Of a stretch of 64,000 nt of DNA, positions 1-9,073 are shown piece by piece. Origin of the DNA: Halomonas cupida (GTDB taxonomy: Bacteria; Pseudomonadota; Gammaproteobacteria; Pseudomonadales; Halomonadaceae); assembly GCF_900142755.1 (NCBI RefSeq), contig NZ_FRCA01000008.1, forward strand, positions 1 through 64,000, given 5' to 3'. The notes below the pieces were generated by a model. That model saw only the letters and a list, made by a program, of their open reading frames with translations. It searched no databases and was not told where the DNA came from. Positions within the stretch are counted from its first letter, which is position 1; every line of letters starts with the position of its first letter. Both the position numbers and the translations under genes were made by a program.

Positions 1-1
1 T

Positions 2-1042
2 CTCCCCTGCGAGCTCAACACCGAATCGCTGGTCGAGGCCGCTCAGGAAAAGGGCGAATCCATCGCCTCCCGCAAGGCCTCGCTCAACTGCCTCAACGAG
101 TTGGGCCCGCAACTGCCGGAACTGCTCGGCGGCAGCGCCGACCTGGCCCCGTCCAATCTGACCTTCTGGAGCGGCGCCAAAGCCATCACTCCCGAGACCA
201 GTGACGGCAACTATCTGCACTACGGGGTGCGCGAGTTCGGCATGGCGGCGATCATGAACGGCATCGCCCTGCATGGCGGCTTCGTGCCCTATGGCGCGAC
301 CTTCCTGATCTTCATGGAATACATGCGCAACGCGGTACGCATGGCGTCGCTGATGGGCCAGCAGGCGGTGTACGTGTTCACCCACGACTCCATCGGTCTG
401 GGCGAGGACGGCCCCACCCACCAGCCCATCGAGCAGCTGACCAGCCTGCGCACCACTCCCAACCTCAGCACCTGGCGTCCGGCGGATGCGGTCGAGACCG
501 CTGCCGCCTGGGGATATGCGATCAAGCGCGCCGGCGGCCCGACCGCGCTGGTCCTGTCGCGTCAGGGACTGCCCCACCAGAGCCGCAGCAAGGCCCAGGT
601 GGCCGATATCCAGCGTGGTGGCTACGTACTCAAGGACAGTGTTCTCAAGGGCGGTGTTCTCAAGGACCGTGTCCTTGAAAACAGTGAAGGCACGCCGGAC
701 CTGATTCTGATCGCCACCGGTTCCGAGGTCGGCCTGGCGATGGATGCCGCTGCAAAGCTGGAGGAACAGGGCAAGCAGGTGCGCGTCGTGTCGATGCCGT
801 CCACCGATGTGTTCGACCAGCAGGATGCCGACTACCGTGAATCGGTGCTGCCGCGTGCGGTGCGCGCTCGCCTGGCCATCGAAGCCGGTCATCGCGACTT
901 CTGGACCAAGTACGTCGGCCTCGACGGTGATGTGGTCGGCATGAGCACCTTCGGTGAGTCTGCCCCGGCCGGCGACCTGTTCCAGCACTTCGGCTTCACT
1001 GTCGACAATGTGGTAGCAAAAGCCGCGGCGTTACTCGATTGA
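2..1042 (+). CDS. tkt: Transketolase, C-terminal part (5' end outside window)
   Basis: Thiamine-diphosphate enzyme of the pentose phosphate pathway that moves two-carbon units between sugar phosphates. Only the last ~346 residues are present, open to the window start in frame 2; a full enzyme has about 665. The pyrimidine-binding domain shows [11 protein letters not shown], and the C-terminal domain shows ATGSEVGLA and FGESAPA. Between them a short stretch is built of four imperfect 15-bp repeats (626-685) that encode variants of VLKDS and are not found in E. coli TktA. If the neighbouring erythritol genes deliver erythrose 4-phosphate, this enzyme would consume it, but the link is inferred from proximity only. 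Confidence 0.95.
   Translation, partial: LPCELNTESLVEAAQEKGESIASRKASLNCLNELGPQLPELLGGSADLAPSNLTFWSGAKAITPETSDGNYLHYGVREFGMAAIMNGIALHGGFVPYGATFLIFMEYMRNAVRMASLMGQQAVYVFTHDSIGLGEDGPTHQPIEQLTSLRTTPNLSTWRPADAVETAAAWGYAIKRAGGPTALVLSRQGLPHQSRSKAQVADIQRGGYVLKDSVLKGGVLKDRVLENSEGTPDLILIATGSEVGLAMDAAAKLEEQGKQVRVVSMPSTDVFDQQDADYRESVLPRAVRARLAIEAGHRDFWTKYVGLDGDVVGMSTFGESAPAGDLFQHFGFTVDNVVAKAAALLD
626..685 (+). repeat. Four in-frame 15-bp tandem repeats inside tkt
   Basis: Units at 626-640, 641-655, 656-670 and 671-685 are all variants of GTTCTCAAGGACAGT. They encode [15 protein letters not shown] and VLENS at the linker before the C-terminal domain. The reading frame is kept, so this looks like a tolerated in-frame expansion. 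Confidence 0.85.
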
Positions 1043-1063
1043 TCGGCCCGCGGCACCGGCAAG

Positions 1064-1109
1064 TCTCTGCGTTATCCATGACCTTCATCAGCCATGGGCA
1101 ACGCAGAGA
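1064..1109 (+). terminator. Hairpin after tkt
   Basis: TCTCTGCGTT (1064-1073) pairs perfectly with AACGCAGAGA (1100-1109), and an inner CCATG/CATGG pair extends the stem. There is no T-run, so it may be a Rho-assisted terminator or an mRNA-stabilising structure. Confidence 0.5.
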
Positions 1110-1181
1110 AGTTTGCCTACCGACAAGGCTTCACCTCCTTATCCTGATAGACTGGCAGCACCACTCAGCGAGAAGGTGCCC

Positions 1182-1928
1182 ATGAGAATTGCTGCCGCTC
1201 AATTCCACCCTGCAAAGGGAAGTATCGACGACAACCTTGCTCGCCACCTGAGTCTGCTCAAGGTCGCGGTCCAGGAGGGCACAGACCTGGTCATCTTTCC
1301 GGAGCTGTCACTGACAGGCTACGAACCAGCTCTGGCGGCCGAGCTTGCCATCAGTGCCGATGACCCGAGAATCGCCAGGCTGCAGAAGGTCGCCGATGAG
1401 AATCGCCTGACCATCATTTGTGGCGCCCCCCTGCGCAACAGCTCACCACGCCCGCTGATCAGTTCTCTGGTGCTGCAGCCAGGCCAGAAGGCGCTGATCT
1501 ACAGCAAGGTGCACCTGCACCACAGCGAGGGCGAGCACTTCATCGCCGGCCACAAGCACTGTATCTTCCCGCTGGGCAGCGTGCGTGCCGGTGTTGCCAT
1601 CTGTGCCGACACCCAGCATGAGCATCATGCCGCCCAGCAGAAAACGGCCGGAGCCGACCTCTACCTGGTATCTTCGATGATGACTGCCGGGGGCTATGAG
1701 CACGATACCGGGCAACTGGAACGCTGGGCACGCCGCTACGAGATGCCAGTCGCCATGGCCAACTTCCATGGCGAGTCCGGTGGACGGCGCGCCGTCGGCG
1801 GCAGCTCGGTGTGGGACCGACGTGGCAAACTACTGGCCCGCGCCCCCGAGGACCGTGATGCATTGGCCATCGCCGAGTTATCAGCAAGCGGTAGCCGCGG
1901 CTGGTCCAGAGCCCTTCCTCGTGTTTGA
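1182..1928 (+). CDS. Carbon-nitrogen hydrolase (nitrilase superfamily)
   Basis: Predicted 248-aa cytosolic amidase of the nitrilase superfamily; the substrate cannot be told from sequence. The Glu-Lys-Cys triad is visible as E41 in FPELSLTGY, K109 in YSKVH and C141 in VAICAD. The ATG at 1182 is preferred over the upstream start at 1113 because AGAAGG sits 5 bases upstream and the family's N-terminal strand (RIAAAQF) begins there. It stands alone between tkt and the FMN riboswitch, and nothing in the sequence ties it to the erythritol genes. Omega-amidase or a carbamoyl-type hydrolase are possible roles. Confidence 0.85.
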   Translation: MRIAAAQFHPAKGSIDDNLARHLSLLKVAVQEGTDLVIFPELSLTGYEPALAAELAISADDPRIARLQKVADENRLTIICGAPLRNSSPRPLISSLVLQPGQKALIYSKVHLHHSEGEHFIAGHKHCIFPLGSVRAGVAICADTQHEHHAAQQKTAGADLYLVSSMMTAGGYEHDTGQLERWARRYEMPVAMANFHGESGGRRAVGGSSVWDRRGKLLARAPEDRDALAIAELSASGSRGWSRALPRV

Positions 1929-2074
1929 TGGCCAGTGATGAATGAAACAACCTCCATCACCGGCCAGATCTGCCTGGCGAATTGATTCAGATCGCTGGTA
2001 GAATATCCGGCGTCGCAGAAAGATCTGCGGCGCATTCAACCTCTCATACATCAAGTTTCCCTTGATAGAGAGAT

Positions 2075-2259
2075 AAAGGTTCTCAGGGCGGGGTGGAAGT
2101 CCCCACCGGCGGTAATCTCTCCACTCATGCATCATCCAATGCAGGGAGAGTCAGCCCGCGAGCGCCTTTCCGCGACATTTGATGTGGCAATAGCGGAGAG
2201 GGTCAGCAGATTCGGTGAGATTCCGAAGCCGACGGTCATAGTCCGGATGGAAGAGAACG
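2075..2259 (+). promoter_or_regulatory. FMN riboswitch (RFN element)
   Basis: The conserved 5' block GGTTCTCAGGGCGGGGTG and the following GTCCCCACCGGCGGTAA are present. The closing AGTCCGGATGGAAGAGAA lies near 2240-2256, the usual RFN order. It ends about 85 bases before ribH2, leaving room for an expression platform. FMN binding normally shuts off riboflavin genes, so ribH2 is expected to be repressed when FMN is plentiful. Boundaries are approximate. Confidence 0.95.
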
Positions 2260-2328
2260 GCAACAACGATCAATATCGCCATTTTCGGCGATGCTGTCGC
2301 TGGTGCCCGCATGCCCTGATTCTGGTGA

Positions 2329-2826
<498 letters not shown>

Positions 2827-2845
2827 CAGCGCAGACTGATACGAG

Positions 2846-2887
2846 AAGGCCGCCACAGGGTGCAATCCTGCGGCGGCCTTCCTGTTC
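2846..2887. terminator. Shared terminator between ribH2 and eryB
   Basis: A strong stem, AAGGCCGC...GCGGCCTT (2846-2880) with an inner CAGG/CCTG pair, is followed by CCTGTTCT on the plus strand. It lies between two convergent genes and could end transcripts from either side. Confidence 0.7.
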
Positions 2888-2899
2888 TACGGGAACCGC

Positions 2900-4468
2900 T
2901 CACCCCACAACGTTCTCAACCCCGCGAGCGAGCGACTGGTCGACATACTCTCGCATCAACCACGCTTCCACAGCGGCGACTTCCGCCTCACTCATCACCA
3001 GGTACAGTTTGGTGCGACGTTCGAGGATGTCCTCGGCACGTCTGGCCCACTCCTGCTCCACCAGATAGCGGGCCTCCGCAGCATAGAGGTCGGCTCCCAG
3101 GTGCTCTCCCAGATCAGTGTAACTCCCGGCATTGCCCAGTATTTCTCGGGCGATGGTGCCATAGAGCCGCGCATACCGGGTCGCAGTGGCATCCTCCAGC
3201 CACGGATATTCCTCCCACAACTGGTCAAGAAAGACCTCGAAGTCCGCATTCGGCATATCGCCCCCCGGCAACGGAGCCGTCTCGTTCCAACTGGCGGTCA
3301 TCTGCGGGAACCAGGGCTGAAGCTTCTCCAGGCCATGCTCGGCGAGCTTGCGATAGGTGGTGATCTTGCCGCCGAATACCGACAGCAGAGGCGCCTTGCC
3401 ATCGTCATCCTGGATATCGAAGACATAGTCCCGGGTCACCGCCGAAGGGTTCTCCCGAGAGTCATCGAACAACGGCCGAATACCGGAGAAACTGGTCAGG
3501 ATATCGTCGCGATCATAGGGCTGCTTGAAGTAGCGGTTGACCACGCCGAGCAGGTAGTTGATCTCATTGTCATCGATGGCTACGTCGTCCGGTTCACCTT
3601 CATAAACGATGTCGGTGGTACCGACCAACAGCTTGTCGCCTTCGTAGGGATTGACGAAGATCACCCGCTTGTCGTCGTTCTGCAGTAGATATGAATTGGC
3701 GGTGGCGTAGCGTTTGGGCAGGACGATATGGCTGCCCTTGACCAGCCTGACGCGATCCTTGCCCTGTTCGCCGAAGGCGCCCTTGAGAACCTTGTCGACC
3801 CAGGGGCCAGCGGCATTGATCAGTGCGCGCGCCTTGATCGTGGTGATCTCACCGCTGTCGGTGTTGGTCATCTCGACCTGCCAGTGGTCCTGGTGTCGGA
3901 TCGCGCTGGTGCAGGCCTGACGAGTATGGATGACCGCGCCCAGACGCTGGGCATCCAGTGCATTGAGCACCACCAGGCGGGCATCATCAACCCAACAGTC
4001 CGCGTACTCGAAGCCTCGGGGGAAGTCGTCCTTGACCGGCTCGCCCTCGGGGCAACGCAGCAGGTTCAGCCCGCGGCTGCCCGGCAGCAGGTCGTCTCTG
4101 CCTCCCAGGTGGTCATAGAGGAACAACCCACAGCGCACCAGCCAGGCCGGACGCTGCTCCGGACTGTGCGGCAGTACGAAGCGCATCGGCCAGATAATAT
4201 GCGGTGCCTTCTTCAGCAGCACGCTACGCTCGCGCAACGCTTCACGCACAAGGCGAAACTCGTAGTACTCGAGGTAGCGAAGACCGCCGTGTACCAGCTT
4301 GCCGCTGCGTGAGGAGGTGCCCTGGGCCAGGTCGTCCTTCTCGCACAATGCCACCGACAGGCCACGCCCTGCCGCATCGCGAGCAAAACCAGCGCCATTG
4401 ATACCACCGCCGATCACCAGAAGATCGTAGAGCGGCTCTGCGGCAGCGGTCGTCTCGATTGTTGTCAT
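2900..4468 (-). CDS. eryB: FAD-dependent polyol-phosphate dehydrogenase, GlpD family (probable erythritol-4-phosphate dehydrogenase EryB)
   Basis: A 522-aa FAD enzyme of the glycerol-3-phosphate dehydrogenase family, membrane-associated and passing electrons to quinone in the known members. The FAD motif GGGINGAGFARDAAGRG is near residue 21 and GTSSRSGKLVHGGLRYLEY follows. GlpD proteins are ~500 aa, so it is full length. The ATG at 4468 has AGGAGA upstream and overlaps the eryA stop by 4 bp (ATGA), showing translational coupling. The kinase and isomerase neighbours favour L-erythritol 4-phosphate as substrate, to give tetrulose 4-phosphate. Plain glycerol-3-phosphate dehydrogenase is the alternative; the family call is firm, the substrate inferred. 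Confidence 0.8.
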   Translation of the reverse strand: MTTIETTAAAEPLYDLLVIGGGINGAGFARDAAGRGLSVALCEKDDLAQGTSSRSGKLVHGGLRYLEYYEFRLVREALRERSVLLKKAPHIIWPMRFVLPHSPEQRPAWLVRCGLFLYDHLGGRDDLLPGSRGLNLLRCPEGEPVKDDFPRGFEYADCWVDDARLVVLNALDAQRLGAVIHTRQACTSAIRHQDHWQVEMTNTDSGEITTIKARALINAAGPWVDKVLKGAFGEQGKDRVRLVKGSHIVLPKRYATANSYLLQNDDKRVIFVNPYEGDKLLVGTTDIVYEGEPDDVAIDDNEINYLLGVVNRYFKQPYDRDDILTSFSGIRPLFDDSRENPSAVTRDYVFDIQDDDGKAPLLSVFGGKITTYRKLAEHGLEKLQPWFPQMTASWNETAPLPGGDMPNADFEVFLDQLWEEYPWLEDATATRYARLYGTIAREILGNAGSYTDLGEHLGADLYAAEARYLVEQEWARRAEDILERRTKLYLVMSEAEVAAVEAWLMREYVDQSLARGVENVVG

Positions 4469-6084
4469 GGGGTGTTCTCCTGCTGACGTATCGGTGCTCG
4501 TAACGGCTCGGCATTGACCCGCTCGAGATGCCGCCAGAAACCATCGGTGTTGGTATGCGAACGCTGGTAGACGCCGAACAGCCGCTCATAGAGATTCTGC
4601 AGATCCGGGTCCGGCATCACAGCCTCCTCGCTCAGCCAGGGAGTTACCCAGGTTTGACATGCCTCGGCCAGGTCACGATGTCGGCCCAGGCACAGACTGG
4701 CCACCATGGCTGCACCGGCAGCACCGGTTTCTCCTCGACTCAGCGTGCGCACCGGCACCCCCATCACCGAGGCAAGAATGGTGCACAGGGTGTCGCTCTG
4801 AGCGGCACCTCCGGTCAGTCGCAATTCCTCGGGGTGTGCCTCGAGCGCCTGGTAACAGTCGCGCGCCGCAAAAGCCACCCCCTCGTAGATGGCTCGCGCC
4901 ATATGCAGATGAGTGGTCTCGGTGGTCAGACCGAGGAACTGCGCCCGCGCCCGCGGATTGAAGAAGGGGCCCCGCTCGCCGCTGGCACAGATAAAAGGGT
5001 GGTAGATCACTCTGCCCGGTTCGGTGGCCGCCAACGCGCGATCGAGACGCGGCAACAGGCCCTCGGGCGTCAACGGGGTCTCGCCGATGGCGCTGAGCAT
5101 CTCGCTCATGCCCTTGAGGAACCATTCCAGGTTGAGCGTCGCGGCCATGTTGGAACAGAGCTGCACCCAGGTATCCGGCGCAACGCAAGGCATGGTGTAG
5201 CAGGAATGGTTGCCGAGGATGATGTCCCGCGCCGACTCCCGCACGCAGAGATGAGCGCCAGTGGTCCCGATGATGCTGCAGGCGACGCGCTTTCCGGGTT
5301 CATATACCCCTGCTCCGAGCGCCGTGGCCAGCATGTCGACCGGTGCCAGCACCACAGGGATGCCCGAAGCAACACCGATGGAGTTCGCGACGTCAGCCGT
5401 GAGGGCAGCATGCTCGCGACTACCATCCACGATCGGTGGCAGGTAGCCACGATATTCCTCCAGCCCGAGACACTCGAGTACCTCGTCACTGTAGGCGCCA
5501 CTGCGAAAGTCACCGAAGGTCCACATGGCCTCGGCAGGATCCGTGGCACGTTCACCGGTCATCCGGAAGTACAGCCAATCCTTGCAGTGCAGAGCCGTCG
5601 CGGCGCGCGCCAGGCGCTGCGGGTCATGCTCCTTCAGCCAGCGCAGCTGACCACTCTGGATCGACTGGTTGAGCCCTGTGGCCGTGCGTCGAAAGGCAGT
5701 CGGCCCGGCACTGGTGGCACGCCAGTGGGAGACGATATCGCTGGAGCGGTTGTCCAGCCACAGCATGGCGTCTCCCACCGGCTGACCATCTGCATCGATA
5801 AGCCAGGTACCATCGCCTTGACCCGTCACCGCAATGGCCGCCAGCCTCGGCGCCAACTCCGGTTGCTCGGCAAACAGCGCCGACAGCGTGGCCAGTGCTG
5901 CCTGCCAGGTGGCATCAAGGCTCTGCTCGACACCACCTCCTGGCAGATGATGAACATGGTTCTCGCATTGCGCTCTGGCCAACTCCCGGCCTTCACCATC
6001 GAAGGCCAGCGCCTTGATGACCGAAGTGCCGGCGTCGAGTCCGACAATGATGTCGGGATCCTGGTCCCGCTGGTACTGCCTCAT
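4465..6084 (-). CDS. eryA: FGGY-family kinase, probable erythritol kinase
   Basis: A 539-aa sugar/polyol kinase. The N-terminal phosphate-binding loop is IVGLDAGTSVIKA. AVTGQGDGTWLI and LHCKDWLYFRMTGERATDPAEA are close to Brucella EryA, and LTGGAAQSDTL is the C-terminal ATP-binding motif. It is expected to convert erythritol to L-erythritol 4-phosphate in the cytosol. I chose ATG 6084, with GGAG 9 bases upstream, over the GTG at 6099. It is the first gene of an eryA-eryB pair, downstream of eryD on the same strand with a ~110-bp gap that holds an inverted repeat. Ribulokinase- or xylulokinase-like activity is less likely given the neighbours. Confidence 0.82.
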   Translation of the reverse strand: MRQYQRDQDPDIIVGLDAGTSVIKALAFDGEGRELARAQCENHVHHLPGGGVEQSLDATWQAALATLSALFAEQPELAPRLAAIAVTGQGDGTWLIDADGQPVGDAMLWLDNRSSDIVSHWRATSAGPTAFRRTATGLNQSIQSGQLRWLKEHDPQRLARAATALHCKDWLYFRMTGERATDPAEAMWTFGDFRSGAYSDEVLECLGLEEYRGYLPPIVDGSREHAALTADVANSIGVASGIPVVLAPVDMLATALGAGVYEPGKRVACSIIGTTGAHLCVRESARDIILGNHSCYTMPCVAPDTWVQLCSNMAATLNLEWFLKGMSEMLSAIGETPLTPEGLLPRLDRALAATEPGRVIYHPFICASGERGPFFNPRARAQFLGLTTETTHLHMARAIYEGVAFAARDCYQALEAHPEELRLTGGAAQSDTLCTILASVMGVPVRTLSRGETGAAGAAMVASLCLGRHRDLAEACQTWVTPWLSEEAVMPDPDLQNLYERLFGVYQRSHTNTDGFWRHLERVNAEPLRAPIRQQENTP

Positions 6085-6136
6085 GGCGTGACTCCGCACG
6101 ATTGTTGTTGTGTGCTGCCGCTGTCATGCTGTTTTC

Positions 6137-6155
6137 GGGTACGTTTCCTGTACCC
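6137..6155. promoter_or_regulatory. Inverted repeat between eryD and eryA
   Basis: GGGTAC (6137-6142) and GTACCC (6150-6155) form a perfect 6-bp inverted repeat with a 7-base spacer. It could be an operator for separate control of eryAB or part of a processing hairpin. Confidence 0.4.
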
Positions 6156-6195
6156 TTGCTGCTGCCTCCGAAACGAGCCGCTCCAGAGTATCCGG

Positions 6196-7284
6196 TCAGC
6201 CCTGCTGGACCTTGTCACCGCTGTCGTCCCACAACTCCAGAATCCGGCGGGCGACATTCTCGTCGGTGATCAACCCCTTGAGCAGGCCACTACGCAATAC
6301 CGCGAGGATGGCATTGACCTTCTCCATGCCTCCGGCCACCGCGACGATGTGGTGGTGACGCAACTGGTCCAGCGACAGCCCCAGGGTACGTTGATTGATC
6401 TCGCATTCGACCCGCTGACCATTGGCATCGAGGAACTGGCCGAGGATCTCGGCGGCGGCCCCCACTTCGCGCAAGCTGGCAGCATCCCGCTCATCCAGCT
6501 CTCCCAGTTCCATCAGCAGCGAATGCCCCTGATCAGGTACCGCGCCCAGGCCCACCATGGTGAGATCCGCATCCACCGCAATGCGCATCACATCCTGCAC
6601 ACTGCGCTGGGCCATCAGCACATCGCGATGCTCTTCGGTATCGGCAAACAACGGCACCGGCAGCAGATAGCCTTCGCCACCGGTGCGGTCCACCAGTCGA
6701 TGGATAACGTCATAGGGGTTCAGGGCCATCTTGCGCACCACGCTGCCGAGCACAGGCACCATGCGTACGTCGGAGCAGTCCATGTCCGGCAGACAGTTGA
6801 CCATTTCCGATAGACTGCGCCCCCAACCGAGCCCCAGCACATTGACTTCCGAAGACTCCAGTCGCGACTTGAGATAGTGCGCTGCCGCACGCCCCAGATT
6901 GATCTCCGGGTTGGCAGCATCTTCGGCAACCGATGGCACCAGCACGCAGTCTTCCAGCCCCATCTTCTCGCGCAGCTGGTCTTCCAACTGCAACAGCGCT
7001 TCAGGTGAACCATCGATGAACACCTGGACGGCGCCCATGTCATGCGCCATCGCTACCAGCCGGTGAACCTTCATCCTCGACACCTTCAGGCGCTCGGCGA
7101 TCTGCGCCTGGGTGTAGCCGCCGACGTAGGACAGCCAGGCAGCGCGCAGTGCCAGATCGGCTTCACTATGGGTACTGGGTTTGGCCTTCACGATTCGGGC
7201 TCTCTTTTCCAAGGGCGGTTTATCAAAGGGCGGTTTTTCGAGGGACCGCTTGTCGGGCCCTGCCGACTTTGAAATTTTTTTCAT
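6196..7284 (-). CDS. eryD: SorC-family transcriptional regulator (EryD-like)
   Basis: A 362-aa sugar-binding regulator. After a basic, proline-rich N-terminal tail of about 40 residues with an internal repeat (EKPPFDKPPLEK), a winged HTH (YTQAQIAERLKVSRMKVHRLV) spans roughly residues 56-77. The rest is the SorC effector-binding domain (VLGLGWGRSLSEM, MVGLGAVP, VAGGMEKVNAI). In Brucella, EryD represses the ery genes and erythritol relieves it. Here it is transcribed away from the isomerase genes and ahead of eryAB, in the right place to control both. The tail is longer than usual; the first ATG was kept since AT-rich DNA and a promoter-like region lie just upstream. Confidence 0.85.
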   Translation of the reverse strand: MKKISKSAGPDKRSLEKPPFDKPPLEKRARIVKAKPSTHSEADLALRAAWLSYVGGYTQAQIAERLKVSRMKVHRLVAMAHDMGAVQVFIDGSPEALLQLEDQLREKMGLEDCVLVPSVAEDAANPEINLGRAAAHYLKSRLESSEVNVLGLGWGRSLSEMVNCLPDMDCSDVRMVPVLGSVVRKMALNPYDVIHRLVDRTGGEGYLLPVPLFADTEEHRDVLMAQRSVQDVMRIAVDADLTMVGLGAVPDQGHSLLMELGELDERDAASLREVGAAAEILGQFLDANGQRVECEINQRTLGLSLDQLRHHHIVAVAGGMEKVNAILAVLRSGLLKGLITDENVARRILELWDDSGDKVQQG

Positions 7285-7287
7285 GTG

Positions 7288-7317
7288 TTGTTAAAAATAA
7301 CAATTAGAGTAACGTTA
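7288..7317. promoter_or_regulatory. Candidate EryD operator(s) in the divergent promoter
   Basis: The AT-rich gap between eryD and the isomerase gene holds a perfect inverted repeat TTGTTA-AAAA-TAACAA (7288-7303). An 8-bp palindrome TAACGTTA follows at 7310-7317. Both share TAAC half-sites. Position and symmetry fit a SorC regulator; binding is inferred. Confidence 0.5.
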
Positions 7318-7447
7318 GTGAATGAAACGGCAGGCGTCAACGCAAGGTTCCCTGAACCTGAACCAAGGTCGAATCCGTACCAGCGGCAAGTACCTGTCTC
7401 CCGGCTGACAGCCTCCCACAACAAGCCACAAGACTGCCGAGGTTTCC

Positions 7448-8245
7448 GTGCTCAAGTTCGCCACCAACCTGACTTTCATGTTCACCGAGGTGCCCTTTCT
7501 CGAGCGCTTTGCCATGGCTCGCGAAGCGGGATTCCGACGCGTCGAGTTCCATAATCCCTGGCCATTCTGCGAAGATACGGCAGCCATTGCTCGAGCCGCC
7601 GAACAGGCGGGTGTCAGGATCATCCACTGCAACCTGCCGGGCGGTGACTGGCAAGCAGGCGAACGCGGCATTGCGGTATTCCCGGATCGCACGGACGAGT
7701 TCCGCCAGGCGGTCGTCAGCACCATCGCCATCGCTCAACAACTCGGTATTCGCCAGCTCAACTGCCCGCTGGGTTACCCCGGCAGCTCACTGAGCCACGA
7801 CCAGTGGTATTCCACCCTGACGAACAATCTACGCTATGCCGCGAAGACCACCGCCCAGGCAGGCATCATGCTACTGGTCGAACCACTGAATCCGATCACC
7901 CACCCGGGCTACCCGCTGATCAATACCGCTCAGGCGTTGGAACTGCTGGCCGAGGTCGACCACCCCAACCTCAAGATCCAGTACGACTTCTATCAGATGC
8001 AGCGCTCCGAGGGAGAACTGATCGAGACCGTACGCCAACATCGCGATCACATCGGCTTCATTCAACTGGCCGACAACCCCGGCCGCCATGAGCCGGGGAC
8101 AGGAGAGATCCATTACCCGTTTCTGTTTCGTGAACTCCAGAGCATGCGCTTCGACAAGGTGATCTCACTGGAATACAGCCCAGTCACCACTACCCTGGAT
8201 TCGCTGGGCTGGATCTCTGACTACGGACTCAACCTCGACGCCTGA
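7448..8245 (+). CDS. Hydroxypyruvate-isomerase-like TIM-barrel enzyme (candidate tetrulose-phosphate racemase/isomerase)
   Basis: A 265-aa member of the xylose-isomerase-like superfamily, closest by eye to E. coli Hyi/OtnI: FATNLTFMF at the N-terminus, NLPGGDWQAGERGIA, LLVEPLNP, LKIQYDFYQMQRSEGEL, ADNPGRHEPGTGEI. The GTG start at 7448 has GAGG 5 bases before it. Brucella EryC, the tetrulose-4-phosphate racemase of the pathway, is also a xylose-isomerase-superfamily protein, so this gene is the natural candidate for that step even though it looks Hyi-like. It is immediately followed by eryH (40-bp gap) and transcribed away from eryD. True hydroxypyruvate or 2-oxo-tetronate isomerase is the alternative, so no symbol is assigned. 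Confidence 0.7.
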   Translation: MLKFATNLTFMFTEVPFLERFAMAREAGFRRVEFHNPWPFCEDTAAIARAAEQAGVRIIHCNLPGGDWQAGERGIAVFPDRTDEFRQAVVSTIAIAQQLGIRQLNCPLGYPGSSLSHDQWYSTLTNNLRYAAKTTAQAGIMLLVEPLNPITHPGYPLINTAQALELLAEVDHPNLKIQYDFYQMQRSEGELIETVRQHRDHIGFIQLADNPGRHEPGTGEIHYPFLFRELQSMRFDKVISLEYSPVTTTLDSLGWISDYGLNLDA

Positions 8246-8285
8246 CATGGCTGCCCTGCACCGACATAATCCCATGGAGCGATAC

Positions 8286-9062
8286 ATGAGCACTGCATTC
8301 TGGGTTGGAACCAGTTGGAAGATGAACAAGACCCTCGCCGAGGCCCGCGACTACTGTCACCAGCTCCACAGCGCCGACATCTTCGCCGGTCCTCGCCTGC
8401 AGGGTTTCATCATCCCGCCCTTCACTGCTCTGGCACAGGTCTGCCAGGATCTGCACGCGACTCCCTTCAAGGTCGGTGCCCAGAACATGCACTGGGCAGA
8501 AGCCGGCGCCTTTACCGGTGAGGTATCACCACGGATGGTTGCCGATTGCGGCGCCAGCATTGTCGAGCTCGGCCACAGTGAACGCCGCGAATACTTCGCC
8601 GAGAATGACATCGACCTCAACCGCAAGGTCCATGCGGCACTGGATCAGGGGCTGACTCCCCTGCTGTGTGTCGGTGAAACCGCCGAGGAGAAGGCGTTGG
8701 GTGCTGCATCGGAAACCGTGCTTCGTCAGTGCCGCATGGCGCTGTCCGGGGTATCCAGCGATGACCTGGCCCGCGTCCTGATCGCCTATGAGCCGGTCTG
8801 GGCCATCGGCGACAAGGGGATTCCTGCCAGTGCGGAGTACGCCGACTGGGTGCATGGCGAAATCCGTCGGGCGCTACCGGCCGACTCTCGAGGGAATCCA
8901 CCGACCGTGCTGTATGGCGGTAGCGTCAACCCGGACAACTGTGGGGACCTGGCCAGCATGCCCAACATCGGTGGACTCTTCATCGGTCGCAGCGCATGGC
9001 AGGCCCGCGGGCTGATCGATATCGCCGAGCGGGTTCTGAGTGCGCGGGAGGCTCAAGTGTGA
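8286..9062 (+). CDS. eryH: Triosephosphate-isomerase paralogue, probable D-3-tetrulose-4-phosphate isomerase
   Basis: A 258-aa TIM barrel that matches Brucella TpiA2/EryH rather than housekeeping TpiA. The first loop is GTSWKMNKTLAEAR instead of GNWKMN, followed by VGAQNMHWAEAGAFTGE and IGRSAW near the C-terminus. Catalytic residues are retained: K12, the His of VELGHSERREYF and the Glu of AYEPVWAIG. In Brucella this enzyme isomerises tetrulose 4-phosphate towards erythrose 4-phosphate. Start ATG 8286 is preferred (GGAG 6 bases upstream) over ATG 8247. It is the last gene of the pair; the final isomerase EryI (RpiB type) is not in the window. Confidence 0.85.
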   Translation: MSTAFWVGTSWKMNKTLAEARDYCHQLHSADIFAGPRLQGFIIPPFTALAQVCQDLHATPFKVGAQNMHWAEAGAFTGEVSPRMVADCGASIVELGHSERREYFAENDIDLNRKVHAALDQGLTPLLCVGETAEEKALGAASETVLRQCRMALSGVSSDDLARVLIAYEPVWAIGDKGIPASAEYADWVHGEIRRALPADSRGNPPTVLYGGSVNPDNCGDLASMPNIGGLFIGRSAWQARGLIDIAERVLSAREAQV

Positions 9063-9073
9063 CCTCAACATCA

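Noticed and set aside
4528..6813. A 761-codon open frame on the plus strand opposite eryA and eryD
   Set aside because: Antisense to two clear genes in GC-rich DNA; its product has no recognisable domain and long antisense frames are expected at this composition.
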